DNA of 34,594 nt. It comes from a virus. The stretch spans positions 1 through 34,594 of IMG/VR virus record IMGVR_UViG_3300043465_000643. One strand, given 5' to 3'. The position numbers were made by a program, and so were the translations under genes. Shown here piece by piece: positions 8,887-17,350 of this stretch. Within the stretch, counting starts at the first letter, position 1. Each line of letters starts with the position of its first letter. The notes under the pieces were generated by a model that saw only the letters and a list, made by a program, of their open reading frames with translations, searched no databases and had not been told where the DNA came from.

Positions 8887-9549
8887 ATGATAGTAATTGC
8901 GACAAATAATGGTATAGATTTTTTACCAAATTTATTATCTGATTTAGAAAAATTTAACATAACGGAAGAAATATCAATAATTGATACTCAATCAAGTGAT
9001 TCTGAATTTATTAATTACTTAGAGAATTTAAAATCCTTTAATAAATTTAAATTAAAAATTAATATATATAAAACACCATATAAAGGATTTGACACCGGAG
9101 CATATATTTACGCAATTCAAAATTTAAAATCAGATAGATTTATATTTTTACAAGATTCAATTAGGATTAAAAGTGTGGATTTTTTTAATTTAATAGAGGA
9201 AAAATTAAAAATATCAAATGTAGTAACAATATTAACATTTGATGGTAATTGGTGGGATAATCAAATTCAAAAAGATTTTTCATTAAAACATTTTGGGACA
9301 ACAATATTTGAAACGGGTATTTTTGGACCAATGTTTACTATATCATATTTAGACTCACAAAAAATAGAAAAAAACTTATTAATTTATCCTGAAAATAAAG
9401 AACAACAAAAAGCTATGGAAAGATGTTGGGATATTATTTTTAAAAAAACTAGTTTAACTGTTGATAACCTTGAGGGTAATCACAATGATTTAAAAATAAA
9501 CAACGATGGTTATCAATATTTTACAAAAATAAAACCTTACAGAATTTAA
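8887..9549 (+). CDS. Putative GT-A glycosyltransferase
   Basis: A 220-residue protein starting MIVIATNNG, with the pattern of a small GT-A/GT2-like domain: a first beta strand and Asn-rich loop, IIDTQSSD (31-38) at the usual position after strand 2, YKGFDTGAYIYAI near 65-77, and RFIFLQDS (84-91) in the position of the DxD strand. The canonical D-x-D is replaced by Q-D-S, so metal use is unclear. There is a Trp-rich loop (GNWWDN) near 117. The protein is shorter than many GT2 enzymes but no frameshift is evident. It starts 3 bases after the HAD/nucleotidyltransferase gene and leads, with a short A-rich gap, to a GT10-like gene. Acceptor and donor are unknown. Confidence 0.6.
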   Translation: MIVIATNNGIDFLPNLLSDLEKFNITEEISIIDTQSSDSEFINYLENLKSFNKFKLKINIYKTPYKGFDTGAYIYAIQNLKSDRFIFLQDSIRIKSVDFFNLIEEKLKISNVVTILTFDGNWWDNQIQKDFSLKHFGTTIFETGIFGPMFTISYLDSQKIEKNLLIYPENKEQQKAMERCWDIIFKKTSLTVDNLEGNHNDLKINNDGYQYFTKIKPYRI

Positions 9550-9560
9550 ATTAAAAAAAA

Positions 9561-10457
9561 ATGATAGAAATTACGTTAAACGATAATAGTTTTGGGCATC
9601 AAACATATTTAACACCTTATTTAAATTCTAAAAAAATAATATGGAAAAGAGATGGTGTTAGAAGAAAATTAAATGTATATACCGATAATTTAATTAAAAA
9701 AACACATATTGATATACCAAAAGATGATAATTATAATATTTGCGTTTTATTAGAACCATATACCAATCCTCCGTGGACTGATGTGTATGACTATATTAGA
9801 ACGGATTTTGAAAAATTTGATTTAATAATTACACACAATTTACAATTATTAGGTGATTTAATTGAATCTCGTCCTGATAAATTTTATTATTCCACAAAAT
9901 GTTTAACAACTTCTTGGTTATCAGAAGAACATATTGGATTACATAAAAAAACAAAAAATATTTCTATGGCGTTTTCACATAAAAATTTTTCAGAAGGACA
10001 TAGAATTAGACATTTAATTTATGAAAAATATAAAAATCAAAATATTATAGATTTTTATGGTAGTGGTGTTGATAATTTTTCAGGAGAATTTAGAAACGCT
10101 ATGATAGATTACAAATACACAATTTGTTGTGAGAACTCATTACAAAAAGGGTTTAATTCTGAAAAACTTAATGATTGTTTTTTAACAGGGTCAATACCGA
10201 TATATTGGGGGTCAAGATTAATTGATAAAAATTATAATGAAGAGTCAGTGTTTTATTTTTCACCCAATATTGATAAAGTAGATTTTAATTTTGATGAATC
10301 ATTTTCAAACCTTGATATGATTATTCAATCAATATTAAAAAATGACAATTATTATTCTCACGATAATTCAATTAAACAGAATTACGAATACACTCTTGAC
10401 AAATTAAATAGTGAAGATAATTTGTATGATATATTAAAAGAAAGAAATTTTATATGA
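9561..10457 (+). CDS. GT10-like (alpha-1,3-fucosyltransferase family) glycosyltransferase
   Basis: A 298-residue protein whose residues 185-220 show the GT10 C-terminal donor motif: YTICCENS, then FNSEKLNDCFLTG and SIPIYWG, matching the family pattern F-x-ENS, T/SEK, L/F-x-G, xPIYWG. E191, N192, E201 and K202 correspond to conserved residues used for GDP-fucose binding in known fucosyltransferases. The N-terminal half is divergent, with LLEPYTNPPWTDVY near 63-77 and DLIITHN near 87. Length is in the range of bacterial fucosyltransferases. The donor may be GDP-fucose or another GDP-6-deoxysugar; no GDP-fucose synthesis genes are in this window. The last 4 bases overlap the next gene. Confidence 0.75.
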   Translation: MIEITLNDNSFGHQTYLTPYLNSKKIIWKRDGVRRKLNVYTDNLIKKTHIDIPKDDNYNICVLLEPYTNPPWTDVYDYIRTDFEKFDLIITHNLQLLGDLIESRPDKFYYSTKCLTTSWLSEEHIGLHKKTKNISMAFSHKNFSEGHRIRHLIYEKYKNQNIIDFYGSGVDNFSGEFRNAMIDYKYTICCENSLQKGFNSEKLNDCFLTGSIPIYWGSRLIDKNYNEESVFYFSPNIDKVDFNFDESFSNLDMIIQSILKNDNYYSHDNSIKQNYEYTLDKLNSEDNLYDILKERNFI

Positions 10458-11224
10458 TTAAATGGTTTGGAGAATATCTTTGTGATGCCGGATTTTTAAT
10501 AAATTTAAAGGAAAGAACTGATAGATTATTAGTCGCGGAAAAAGAACTTAATGATTGTGGGATTGAGGGTGTTCAAATATTTGAAGCGGTGTCTATATTA
10601 GACCCAAATTTTAATAAATATGGTTGCACTCAAAGTCATATTGAGATTGCTAAAAAACAGATAGAGAATAATTGGGAATATGTTCTTTATTTAGAAGATG
10701 ATATAAAAACAGAATACTATTATTCTGAAAAAATACCTTTAGAAACTGTAGATAGAAAAAAAGTCTCTAAATCAATAATTGAAGATTTAGAAAAATATAA
10801 ACCCGACGTTTTATGGTTAGGCGTTAGACCTGAAGAAAACACAGAGTATGTTTCCAATAATTTAGTAAAAACTAATAAAACTTTAATGTCTCACGCATAT
10901 ATTGGGTCATTAAAATATGCTAATTTTTTAGTCGAAAATTTACAGTATACCAATAATCAACATTTTAGTTCTAGACTTCCAATAGACTATTTCATTTCCC
11001 AACTAACAGAAAAAAATTGTTGGCAAATTAATTCATTTAAAAATGGTGAAAACATTCTAAACAATGATTTAAAAGTTTATATGTCGTCCCCTTTAATTTT
11101 TAATCAAGGAGCGTCATTTTCTAATATAATTGATAGAGATGTTGATTATTCAACTTGGGTTAGAGGTTGTATTGATACTTATGTGAATATAGATGAATTA
11201 AAAATAAACCCACATTTAAAATAA
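10454..11224 (+). CDS. GT25-like (LPS-type) glycosyltransferase
   Basis: A 256-residue protein with GT25 features: INLKERTDR at 16-24, GCTQSHIEI at 57-65 and YLEDDI at 79-84, where the acidic triplet acts as the DxD-like site. GT25 contains LPS galactosyltransferases and collagen galactosyltransferase relatives, and usually uses UDP-galactose or UDP-glucose. The C-terminal part has SHAYIGS near 151 and QGASFSNI near 219, also typical of this family. It overlaps the GT10-like gene by 4 bases. The family call is firm; donor and acceptor are inferred only by analogy. Confidence 0.8.
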   Translation: MIKWFGEYLCDAGFLINLKERTDRLLVAEKELNDCGIEGVQIFEAVSILDPNFNKYGCTQSHIEIAKKQIENNWEYVLYLEDDIKTEYYYSEKIPLETVDRKKVSKSIIEDLEKYKPDVLWLGVRPEENTEYVSNNLVKTNKTLMSHAYIGSLKYANFLVENLQYTNNQHFSSRLPIDYFISQLTEKNCWQINSFKNGENILNNDLKVYMSSPLIFNQGASFSNIIDRDVDYSTWVRGCIDTYVNIDELKINPHLK

Positions 11225-11253
11225 ATAAAAATAAAAAAATAAATTAAAATATT

Positions 11254-11937
11254 ATGAATAACGCAATAAAATATTGGGATGAAACAATTGTTTTAAGACA
11301 CATTGGGACAGAATTAAAATGGTTATTTGATTATCTTGATTCTAATGATATTAAGAATGTTTCATTCATTGATATTGGGGGGAATGTTGGTAAATTTTAT
11401 GATGAAGTGTCTAAAAAATATAAAGTAGATAAATGTATAATCGTTGAGGCGTCTAAAAGACTTAGTGAGTATATGGTTAAAAAATTTGAAAATAATCCTG
11501 AGGTGACTGTACATAATTTTGGATTGTCAGATGTTGAGGGGGAGTTTTTTTTCGACGATTCTGGAATTGATTATTGGTTAAATAAAGATTTAGATGATAG
11601 TATCAATTTAGGTTTATCTAAAATTTCAAAATCTAATGGTGAGACTAAATTTTATAAAATGGATTATTTTTTAGAAAACATAAATACTATTTCACCAAAT
11701 GAAATTACATTTATTAAAATAGATACTGAAAATAGAGATTTACCAATTATAAAAGATATGATGGGATATTTGATAAAAAATAACATAAAACCATTTATTT
11801 TATTTGAAAATAATTTTCATAACGATTTAACTTTAGATGAAGCTAAAAAAATAATTAATGATTTTTCAGAAAAATGTGGGTATTATCCAGTTGATATATC
11901 AATAAGTGGAGATTCATATCTAAAACCAATAATATAA
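11254..11937 (+). CDS. FkbM-like SAM-dependent methyltransferase
   Basis: A 227-residue class I methyltransferase with the SAM-binding motif FIDIGGNVGKF near 38-48 and the acidic motif IIVEAS (62-67). VHNFGLSD near 87 and FIKIDTEN near 153-160 are typical of the FkbM family, which O-methylates sugars and polyketides. Within a glycosyltransferase cluster its likely role is O-methylation of a glycan residue. A 29-base A/T-rich gap precedes it and no Shine-Dalgarno box is visible. The next gene starts 4 bases after its stop. Confidence 0.78.
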   Translation: MNNAIKYWDETIVLRHIGTELKWLFDYLDSNDIKNVSFIDIGGNVGKFYDEVSKKYKVDKCIIVEASKRLSEYMVKKFENNPEVTVHNFGLSDVEGEFFFDDSGIDYWLNKDLDDSINLGLSKISKSNGETKFYKMDYFLENINTISPNEITFIKIDTENRDLPIIKDMMGYLIKNNIKPFILFENNFHNDLTLDEAKKIINDFSEKCGYYPVDISISGDSYLKPII

Positions 11938-11941
11938 AAAA

Positions 11942-12619
11942 ATGAAAAAAATATATGAAATGGTTCATAATTTCAAAATTGATAAGAAATTTTGGACATA
12001 CGATGGTTTAACCGGTGAGGATTATGATTTTAAACGGTCTAAGCCCGCATATTACATAAAGAAAGCGATAGAAATTGCTAAATATTTAGAAATGAAAACG
12101 GTTGTCGAAATTGGTTCAACAAGACTATCTGTTACACAAGGATGTGTTGATTATTACAATAGTGAAAACAATCCTTACTTATCACCACCTTGTTGTTGTG
12201 ACGGTCACGGAGGTTTTTTTTGGACTGAAGCTGGTTTTGATGTCTACACTGTTGACATTGACGTGAATTGTATTAATGGTGTTAAATACTCTTATTCTAA
12301 TTTGGGTAAAGAAGTACCAAACAATTTAAAAATTATAATACCAAAAGATGGTATTGAATTTTTAAAAGAATTCTCAGGGAAAATTGATGTTTTATTTTTA
12401 GATGGTTGGGATAAAGGAACCGATATGTACGCTGAAAAACATTTAGAGGCATATCTATCCGCAAAGGATAAATTATCTGACACAAATTTAATTTTGATTG
12501 ACGACACTGATTATATAACAAATGATGGTGGTAAAGACGCTTTACTATCCCCCGTTCTATTAGAGGAAGGATACATACCATTATTCAATGGTAGACAAAC
12601 TTTGTTTTTAAAAAAATAA
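11942..12619 (+). CDS. Putative SAM-dependent methyltransferase (Methyltransf_24-like)
   Basis: A 225-residue protein with TVVEIGST at 53-60 as a SAM-motif I variant, VYTVDIDV at 101-108 as the acidic strand, DVLFLDGW at 149-156 and LILIDDTD at 183-190 as later Rossmann strands. An unusual Cys cluster (CCC at 84-86, in SPPCCCDGHGG) lies in the loop after motif I; with the neighbouring Asp and His residues it might bind a metal, but this is speculation. The order VEIGS ... FLDGW ... IDD matches the Methyltransf_24 type seen in the N-terminus of the 1204-3585 protein. A sugar or small-molecule substrate is likely from context. It could be a non-catalytic Rossmann protein. Confidence 0.65.
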   Translation: MKKIYEMVHNFKIDKKFWTYDGLTGEDYDFKRSKPAYYIKKAIEIAKYLEMKTVVEIGSTRLSVTQGCVDYYNSENNPYLSPPCCCDGHGGFFWTEAGFDVYTVDIDVNCINGVKYSYSNLGKEVPNNLKIIIPKDGIEFLKEFSGKIDVLFLDGWDKGTDMYAEKHLEAYLSAKDKLSDTNLILIDDTDYITNDGGKDALLSPVLLEEGYIPLFNGRQTLFLKK

Positions 12620-12638
12620 ATAAAAAATACAACATAAT

Positions 12639-13397
12639 ATGGAAAAAATAATTATTAGTTTAACAACTATACCTTCAAGACTTAATTACCACGACCCAAA
12701 TGGTGGGTTACGACCGGTTCTAAATAGATTATTGACCCTGTCATATTCTGATTATGAAGTTCATCTTAACATACCTTACATTGTTAAAAAAACAAATGAA
12801 GAATATTCTATACCTTCTTGGTTAACAGAAATTACTGACTCAAAATTAAAAATATTTAGAACTGATGATTATGGTTCTATGACTAAAATATTACCAACAA
12901 TTTTACGTACTGATGAAAATGATAATATTATCATCATAACCGTTGATGATGATTTGTCTTATGAAGACGGATTTATTGAATATCATTTGGAAAAGAGAAA
13001 ACAATATCCAAATGCTGCGATTGGGTTTGCGGGGATTTCAGCAATAAACGGAATTTGTCATTTTTGTACAACCGTTAAGGAAGATGTTAGGGTTAAAATA
13101 ATTGAAGGTTATAAAACGGTCTCTTATCGACGAAGTTTTTTTAAACCGGATTTCTTTAGTGAATTTGTTGGAGAATCTTGGAGTGACGATATTATTTTAT
13201 CGGCATATATGGGAAAACATAATATTGAAAAATGGGTGGTTAGTTATGATAAGGACGAAGATTACACCCCAAGAGTAGAATCATTTCCTATTATCGGACA
13301 TTTACCAAATGATAGAGGTGGATGTTGGTGGTACCGTTCAGAAAGTGCATCAGACAACGCAGATAAGTTCTATAAATTACAATACTTAGAAAGATAA
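12639..13397 (+). CDS. GT2-like (GT-A) glycosyltransferase
   Basis: A 252-residue protein opening IIISLTTIPSR, with a D-x-D strand IIIITVDDDLSY at about 97-108 (VDDD at 102-105). SLTTIPSR followed by a VDDD strand is characteristic of a family of capsule-type glycosyltransferase-like proteins. The C-terminal part has GESWSDDIILSAY near 178, resembling the catalytic-base region (E/D-D) of GT-A enzymes, and a Trp/Tyr/Arg-rich tail (GCWWYRS). It lies 19 bases after the methyltransferase gene and ends 1 base before the next gene. Substrates unknown. Confidence 0.7.
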   Translation: MEKIIISLTTIPSRLNYHDPNGGLRPVLNRLLTLSYSDYEVHLNIPYIVKKTNEEYSIPSWLTEITDSKLKIFRTDDYGSMTKILPTILRTDENDNIIIITVDDDLSYEDGFIEYHLEKRKQYPNAAIGFAGISAINGICHFCTTVKEDVRVKIIEGYKTVSYRRSFFKPDFFSEFVGESWSDDIILSAYMGKHNIEKWVVSYDKDEDYTPRVESFPIIGHLPNDRGGCWWYRSESASDNADKFYKLQYLER

Positions 13398-13398
13398 T

Positions 13399-15075
13399 AT
13401 GAGTTCAATTACATTAGTTACCGGTTTATGGGATATAGGTAGAGGTGACCTTCAAGAAGGATGGTCACGTTCATTCCAACATTATTTAGATAAATTTGCA
13501 CAACTATTACAAGTTGATGTTAATATGATAATTTTTGGAGATGAAGAATTAGAACAATTTGTCTCAAGTAATAGACGTAGTGAAAATACTCAATTTGTTC
13601 GTAGAGATTTATCTTGGTTTAGAAATAATGAGTTTTACAATAAAATACAAAATATACGAACTAACCCTGATTGGTATAATCAAGTTGGTTGGTTAACAGA
13701 ATCAACTCAAGCTAAATTAGAGATGTACAATCCTTTAGTTATGTCAAAAGTATTTTTGTTACACGACGCTAAAATTTTAGATAAATTTGATTCTGAATAT
13801 ATGTTTTGGATTGATGCTGGTTTAACAAACACAATACATCCGGGATATTTTACTCACGACAAAGTTTTAGATAAATTACCTAAGTTAGTTAAGAGTTTTC
13901 ACTTTGTTTGTTTCCCATACGAAACTAGTTTGGAAATACACGGATTTAAATATGATAAATTATGTGATTTAGCCGGAGCTGAGGTTAATAGGGTTGCAAG
14001 AGCGGGTTTCTTTGGGGGTAAGAAAGATTCAATATCCGAAATTAATAATATCTATTATGGATTAATGGATAGTACCTTATCAAGTGGATTGATGGGTACT
14101 GAAGAATCTTTATTCACAATTATGACATACAAATACCCATCATTAATTACTTATTCTGAAATAGATGGTAATGGGTTAATGGGTAAGTTTTTTGAAGATT
14201 TAAAAAATACAACCGTTGAGGTTAAATCGGAAGCATCAAAAGATGCGACTATCAATAATTTAGACACATCAAAAGTGGGTCTTTATGTAATAGCGTTTAA
14301 TTCACCAAAACAATTTGAAGTTTTAATAGATTCAATGTTAGAATATGATAAAGATTTTATAGATAAACCTAAAAAATATTTATTAGACAATTCAACTGAT
14401 TTATCTACAACACCAAGATATCTTGAACTATGTGAACAATATGGTTTTGAACATATTAAAAAAGATAACATTGGGATTGTTGGGGGTAGAGTATTTGTTG
14501 CAGAACATTTTAATGAAACTGATTTAGATTGTTATTGGTGGTTTGAGGATGATATGGCATTTTACCCTAAAAAAGATGAGGTTTGTCGAAATGGGTTTAA
14601 TAGATATGTTGGTAATTTATATCAAAAATCTTTAGACATCCTCCAAAAAGAAAATTTTGATTTTCTTAAGTTAAATTTTAGTGAGTTTTTTGGTGACAAT
14701 AGTGTACAATGGAGTTGGTATAACGTACCTCAAGATTTTAGACAAAAACATTGGCCAAATAACCCTAAGTTACCAGTACAAGGATTAGACCCTAATTCAC
14801 CTAAAACACAATTTAAAGAAATAAAAACACATAAAGGGTTACCATACGCAACCGGAGAAATTTATCTATGTAATTGGCCTATAGTATTAACAAGAGAGGG
14901 TAATTATAAATGTTATTTAGAAACAAAATGGGCTCACCCTTTTGAACAAACATTAATGAGTTATTGTTATCAGGAGACTGTTAAAGGAAATATTACATCG
15001 GGATTATTATTATTAACACCGACTGAACATAATCGATTTGAACATTATGACGGTTCATTGAGAAAAGAAAGTTAA
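13399..15075 (+). CDS. HtrL/YibB-like domain fused to a GT2-like glycosyltransferase
   Basis: A 558-residue two-domain protein. Residues 1-260 match the HtrL/YibB type (PF09612): ITLVTGLWDIGRGD at the start, VNMIIFGDEE near 41, and YMFWIDAGLTN near 134, where D-A-G stands in the DxD-like position. These proteins are regarded as glycosyltransferases of LPS or capsule loci. Residues about 290-558 begin VGLYVIAFNSPKQF and contain YWWFEDDMAFY near 378-388, a GT-A-like acidic strand, so a second transferase domain is likely. A poorly conserved linker (SEASKDATINN) joins them near 275. It is the last enzyme of the island; the Thr-Pro-rich second fibre gene follows after 39 bases. Confidence 0.72.
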   Translation: MSSITLVTGLWDIGRGDLQEGWSRSFQHYLDKFAQLLQVDVNMIIFGDEELEQFVSSNRRSENTQFVRRDLSWFRNNEFYNKIQNIRTNPDWYNQVGWLTESTQAKLEMYNPLVMSKVFLLHDAKILDKFDSEYMFWIDAGLTNTIHPGYFTHDKVLDKLPKLVKSFHFVCFPYETSLEIHGFKYDKLCDLAGAEVNRVARAGFFGGKKDSISEINNIYYGLMDSTLSSGLMGTEESLFTIMTYKYPSLITYSEIDGNGLMGKFFEDLKNTTVEVKSEASKDATINNLDTSKVGLYVIAFNSPKQFEVLIDSMLEYDKDFIDKPKKYLLDNSTDLSTTPRYLELCEQYGFEHIKKDNIGIVGGRVFVAEHFNETDLDCYWWFEDDMAFYPKKDEVCRNGFNRYVGNLYQKSLDILQKENFDFLKLNFSEFFGDNSVQWSWYNVPQDFRQKHWPNNPKLPVQGLDPNSPKTQFKEIKTHKGLPYATGEIYLCNWPIVLTREGNYKCYLETKWAHPFEQTLMSYCYQETVKGNITSGLLLLTPTEHNRFEHYDGSLRKES

Positions 15076-15092
15076 TATTTGATAATTTGAAG

Positions 15093-15100
15093 TATTTATA
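15093..15100 (+). promoter_or_regulatory. TATTTATA motif ahead of the second fibre gene
   Basis: Exact TATTTATA, with 14 bases between it and the ATG at 15115. The spacing suits a -10 type element with a short leader. It falls in the only clear intergenic gap between the glycan-enzyme operon and the fibre gene, suggesting that the fibre is transcribed separately. Confidence 0.55.
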
Positions 15101-15114
15101 ATAAAAAACTTTAG

Positions 15115-16974
15115 ATGGATTTTTTTATAAAGAAAAACGCAACATTACCGGTATTAAAACTTCAAGTAGTTAAAGACGGAAGAAGTGAGTATAATAATTT
15201 TATGGAATTATTAGAGACTTCTTCTATTTTCTTTTCTATGGTTAATATTGAGACCGGTATTCCAAAAATAATGTCTAAGACAGCGGGTATTGTTTCAAAA
15301 ACTTTTGATGACCCAAATACCCCAACAGAATATTATATTTACTATCAATTTACTTCAACAGATACAAATGTGTCTGCAAGATATGAAGGACAATTTTTAA
15401 TTAAAAACGATGATGGTAATTTAATTCTACCAATTAATGAACGATTGTTTATTAATATTCAAGAATCGTTTATTGCTGATGATTTAGAGTATGATAATTG
15501 TTATACATCCGTCTATCCTTGTTGTGTAGTGCCTTATACACCTATATATCCTAGTGTTACACCTACAACGACACCTACAACGACACCTACAATGACACTT
15601 ACAATGACACCTACAATGACACTTACAATGACACCTACAGAAACGCCAACAAATACACCTACAGAAACGCCAACAAATACACCTACGGAAACCCCAACAA
15701 ATACTCCTACGGAAACCCCAACAAATACTCCTACTCCAACAATAACTCCAACAATAACACCTACGGAAACTCTTACGCCAACACCAACATTCTCATACTG
15801 TGGAATACAATTAGATAGTGTTACATATGATAGTGGAAATAATTGGATTTATACTTTTACAAACTTATTTGTTAGTTGTTCTCAATTATTTTTAGAATAT
15901 TCTCAAGACTTTGGTGATAATTGGGAAGCTGTTGATTGTGGTTGTGCATCACCTCAAACATATAATATAGGTATTGATTTACACGGAGCAACTTTATTTA
16001 GAATAACTCAAGTTTGTGACGATTCAACAACAACATATTCAAATGTTCTATCTTATGATATAACTCCAACTCCAACCCCAACACAAACTTTAACCCCAAC
16101 ACCAACTCTAACTGAAACACTTACACCTACACCAACTTTAACATTAACACCTACGGAAACACCTACTGAAACCCCAACAAATACTCCGACAGAAACGCCA
16201 ACCCCAACCCCAACTGAAACAGTTACAGAAACGCCAACACCAACTCCAACTGAGACGGAAACACCTACTCCAACACCAACTCTAACTGAAACTCCAACAA
16301 ATACTCCGACAGAAACGACAACACCAACTCCAACTGAGACGGAAACACCTACGCCAACACCAACTCTAACTGAGACGGAAACACCTACGCCAACACCAAC
16401 CCCAACTGAAACTCCAACTGAAACTCCAACAAACACACCAACTGAAACCCCAACTGAAACTCCAACAAACACACCAACATTAACCCCAACTGAAACTCCA
16501 ACAAACACACCAACATTAACCCCAACACCTACACTTACACCGAGTCCAACTCCAGTGACTGGTGTAACGTTCTCACAAGCATTCACGGGTGCAACTGCAC
16601 CATCATCCGCAATAGAAACTGCTTGGAATACATTTAGAAGTCAATTAACAGGTTCATATACTCAATTTGTATGGTCAAGTACAAATGGAAATTCAATAAC
16701 TGTTAGTGACCCAACCTTAGTACAGTCCTTAGCAAATGGGTTAAGAACCGCCACAGTAACCGCAGAAACTATTAATAGTGTGTCTTGGAGAGTTGGTATA
16801 GGATGTGGCACACCTAAAATTGGTGGGGTTGCCGTTGAGTTCTCAAACATTGTCAGTTGTGATGTATCTAGTACATATGCTCTTAGACCTATGATTGATA
16901 ATGCAAACTGGGGTGGTACCAATCAATATACGGTAGGTGCTCCATCACAAACAATAACACTCACATTTAGTTAA
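15115..16974 (+). CDS. Thr-Pro-rich (mucin-like) fibre/adhesin protein
   Basis: A 619-residue protein. Residues 1-148 form an N-terminal globular domain (begins [28 protein letters not shown] near 41) that recalls baseplate-attached N-terminal domains such as BppU_N, but the match is only suggestive. Residues 149-225 and 317-480 are almost pure Thr-Pro repeats with interspersed Glu and Asn (TPTETPTN units). Residues 226-316 are an Ig/FN3-like domain ([32 protein letters not shown]) matching the one in the 3600-5777 protein. Residues 481-619 are a C-terminal domain rich in Ser and Thr, probably receptor binding. No signal peptide. The stalks carry a high density of Thr hydroxyls, suited to O-glycosylation. 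It is inferred to be a virion fibre; the next gene begins 2 bases after the stop. Confidence 0.7.
   Translation: MDFFIKKNATLPVLKLQVVKDGRSEYNNFMELLETSSIFFSMVNIETGIPKIMSKTAGIVSKTFDDPNTPTEYYIYYQFTSTDTNVSARYEGQFLIKNDDGNLILPINERLFINIQESFIADDLEYDNCYTSVYPCCVVPYTPIYPSVTPTTTPTTTPTMTLTMTPTMTLTMTPTETPTNTPTETPTNTPTETPTNTPTETPTNTPTPTITPTITPTETLTPTPTFSYCGIQLDSVTYDSGNNWIYTFTNLFVSCSQLFLEYSQDFGDNWEAVDCGCASPQTYNIGIDLHGATLFRITQVCDDSTTTYSNVLSYDITPTPTPTQTLTPTPTLTETLTPTPTLTLTPTETPTETPTNTPTETPTPTPTETVTETPTPTPTETETPTPTPTLTETPTNTPTETTTPTPTETETPTPTPTLTETETPTPTPTPTETPTETPTNTPTETPTETPTNTPTLTPTETPTNTPTLTPTPTLTPSPTPVTGVTFSQAFTGATAPSSAIETAWNTFRSQLTGSYTQFVWSSTNGNSITVSDPTLVQSLANGLRTATVTAETINSVSWRVGIGCGTPKIGGVAVEFSNIVSCDVSSTYALRPMIDNANWGGTNQYTVGAPSQTITLTFS
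15559..15726 (+). repeat. Tandem DNA repeat, 12-base then 24-base units
   Basis: Six 12-base units of the form ACACCTACAAYG (15559-15630; variants differ at one or two bases) are followed by four 24-base units ACACCTACAGAAACGCCAAC+AAAT (15631-15726). Units 1 and 2 of the 24-base set are identical; units 3 and 4 differ by up to three bases. Unit lengths are multiples of 3, so copy-number change would keep the reading frame and alter stalk length of the fibre. Confidence 0.9.
16063..16554 (+). repeat. Degenerate Thr-Pro coding repeat array
   Basis: About 490 bases encode [11 protein letters not shown] units with higher-order blocks, for instance CCAACTGAGACGGAAACACC recurring near 16247 and 16329, with a near copy near 16368. 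The repeats are more degenerate than the upstream array, consistent with older duplications. They also create a long open frame on the opposite strand that is an artefact. Confidence 0.85.
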
Positions 16975-16976
16975 TT

Positions 16977-17114
16977 ATGGTTACTTACGATGTCATAGAA
17001 ATAGAAACAGGAAATATAGTCTTGTCGGACACAACACAAGAAGAATGTGTTAATTGGATTAAAGAATACGGTAATATTATTGATTACACTATACAAGAAC
17101 ACCAAATATTTTGA
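16977..17114 (+). CDS. Small protein of 45 residues, unknown function
   Basis: ATG 16977 to TGA 17114 encodes MVTYDVIEIETG... ending HQIF. It starts 2 bases after the stop of the fibre gene, so it is probably translated from the same message. The sequence is compact and acidic, with no membrane segment or Cys pair; TQEECVNWIKEYG looks like one amphipathic helix following a beta hairpin (YDVIEIETGNIVLSDT). Short proteins with this hairpin-helix layout are common in T4-like phages, but no function is known to me. The codon pattern (ATA, GAA, AAT, ATT) matches the neighbours, supporting a real gene. Confidence 0.6.
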   Translation: MVTYDVIEIETGNIVLSDTTQEECVNWIKEYGNIIDYTIQEHQIF

Positions 17115-17260
17115 GGTGATAGCATATAGTTACTGTATTTAATAATAACCCACTAAAAAGTTAATATGGGGAATATTAGGTTTAGGTACAACATTTACAA
17201 TTAAAAATAATATTTGTCTAAATGACGTGTTATCATTAAATGTTTTTCCAAACTAATAAA

Positions 17261-17289
17261 TTGACATCTAATTAATTTTTGAATATATT
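17261..17289 (+). promoter_or_regulatory. Sigma70-like promoter for DNA polymerase gene
   Basis: TTGACA (17261-17266) is followed after exactly 17 bases by TATATT (17284-17289), close to the bacterial consensus TTGACA-N17-TATAAT. It lies 61 bases before the ATG at 17351, leaving a leader of about 50 bases. It would be read by the host housekeeping RNA polymerase if the host uses that consensus; Bacteroidota hosts use a different one, so this cuts against or qualifies that host guess. Confidence 0.5.
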
Positions 17290-17293
17290 TATA
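17286..17293 (+). promoter_or_regulatory. TATTTATA motif ahead of DNA polymerase
   Basis: Exact TATTTATA overlapping the -10 hexamer of the sigma70-like promoter, 57 bases before the ATG at 17351. It is the farthest copy from its gene among the set. Confidence 0.4.
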
Positions 17294-17350
17294 GAAACAA
17301 GACAAACCCGATTTAAATCGGTGCTAATATGTCATTCTAAAAAATATATT

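Larger units (their letters stand above)
17115..17350. other. Intergenic leader region before DNA polymerase
   Basis: A 236-base gap, the longest in the window. It contains the promoter described separately at 17261-17293. A short open stretch around 17150-17256 (reading WGILGLGTTF in one frame) has no start codon and no match I recognise. No tRNA or clear terminator hairpin was seen. Confidence 0.6.

Noticed and set aside
15559-15726. CRISPR array
   Set aside because: Repeats are contiguous without unique spacers and lie inside a Thr-Pro coding frame.
16053-16586. 177-residue open frame on the minus strand made of Val-Gly repeats
   Set aside because: It is the exact antisense of the Thr-Pro coding repeats; ACN/CCN codons give no stops in that frame. 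There is no upstream signal for it.
17147-17256. Open stretch reading WGILGLGTTF in the gap before DNA polymerase
   Set aside because: No ATG, GTG or TTG starts the stretch in frame ahead of this part, it is short, and I recognise no family; it could be a gene remnant but cannot be shown.
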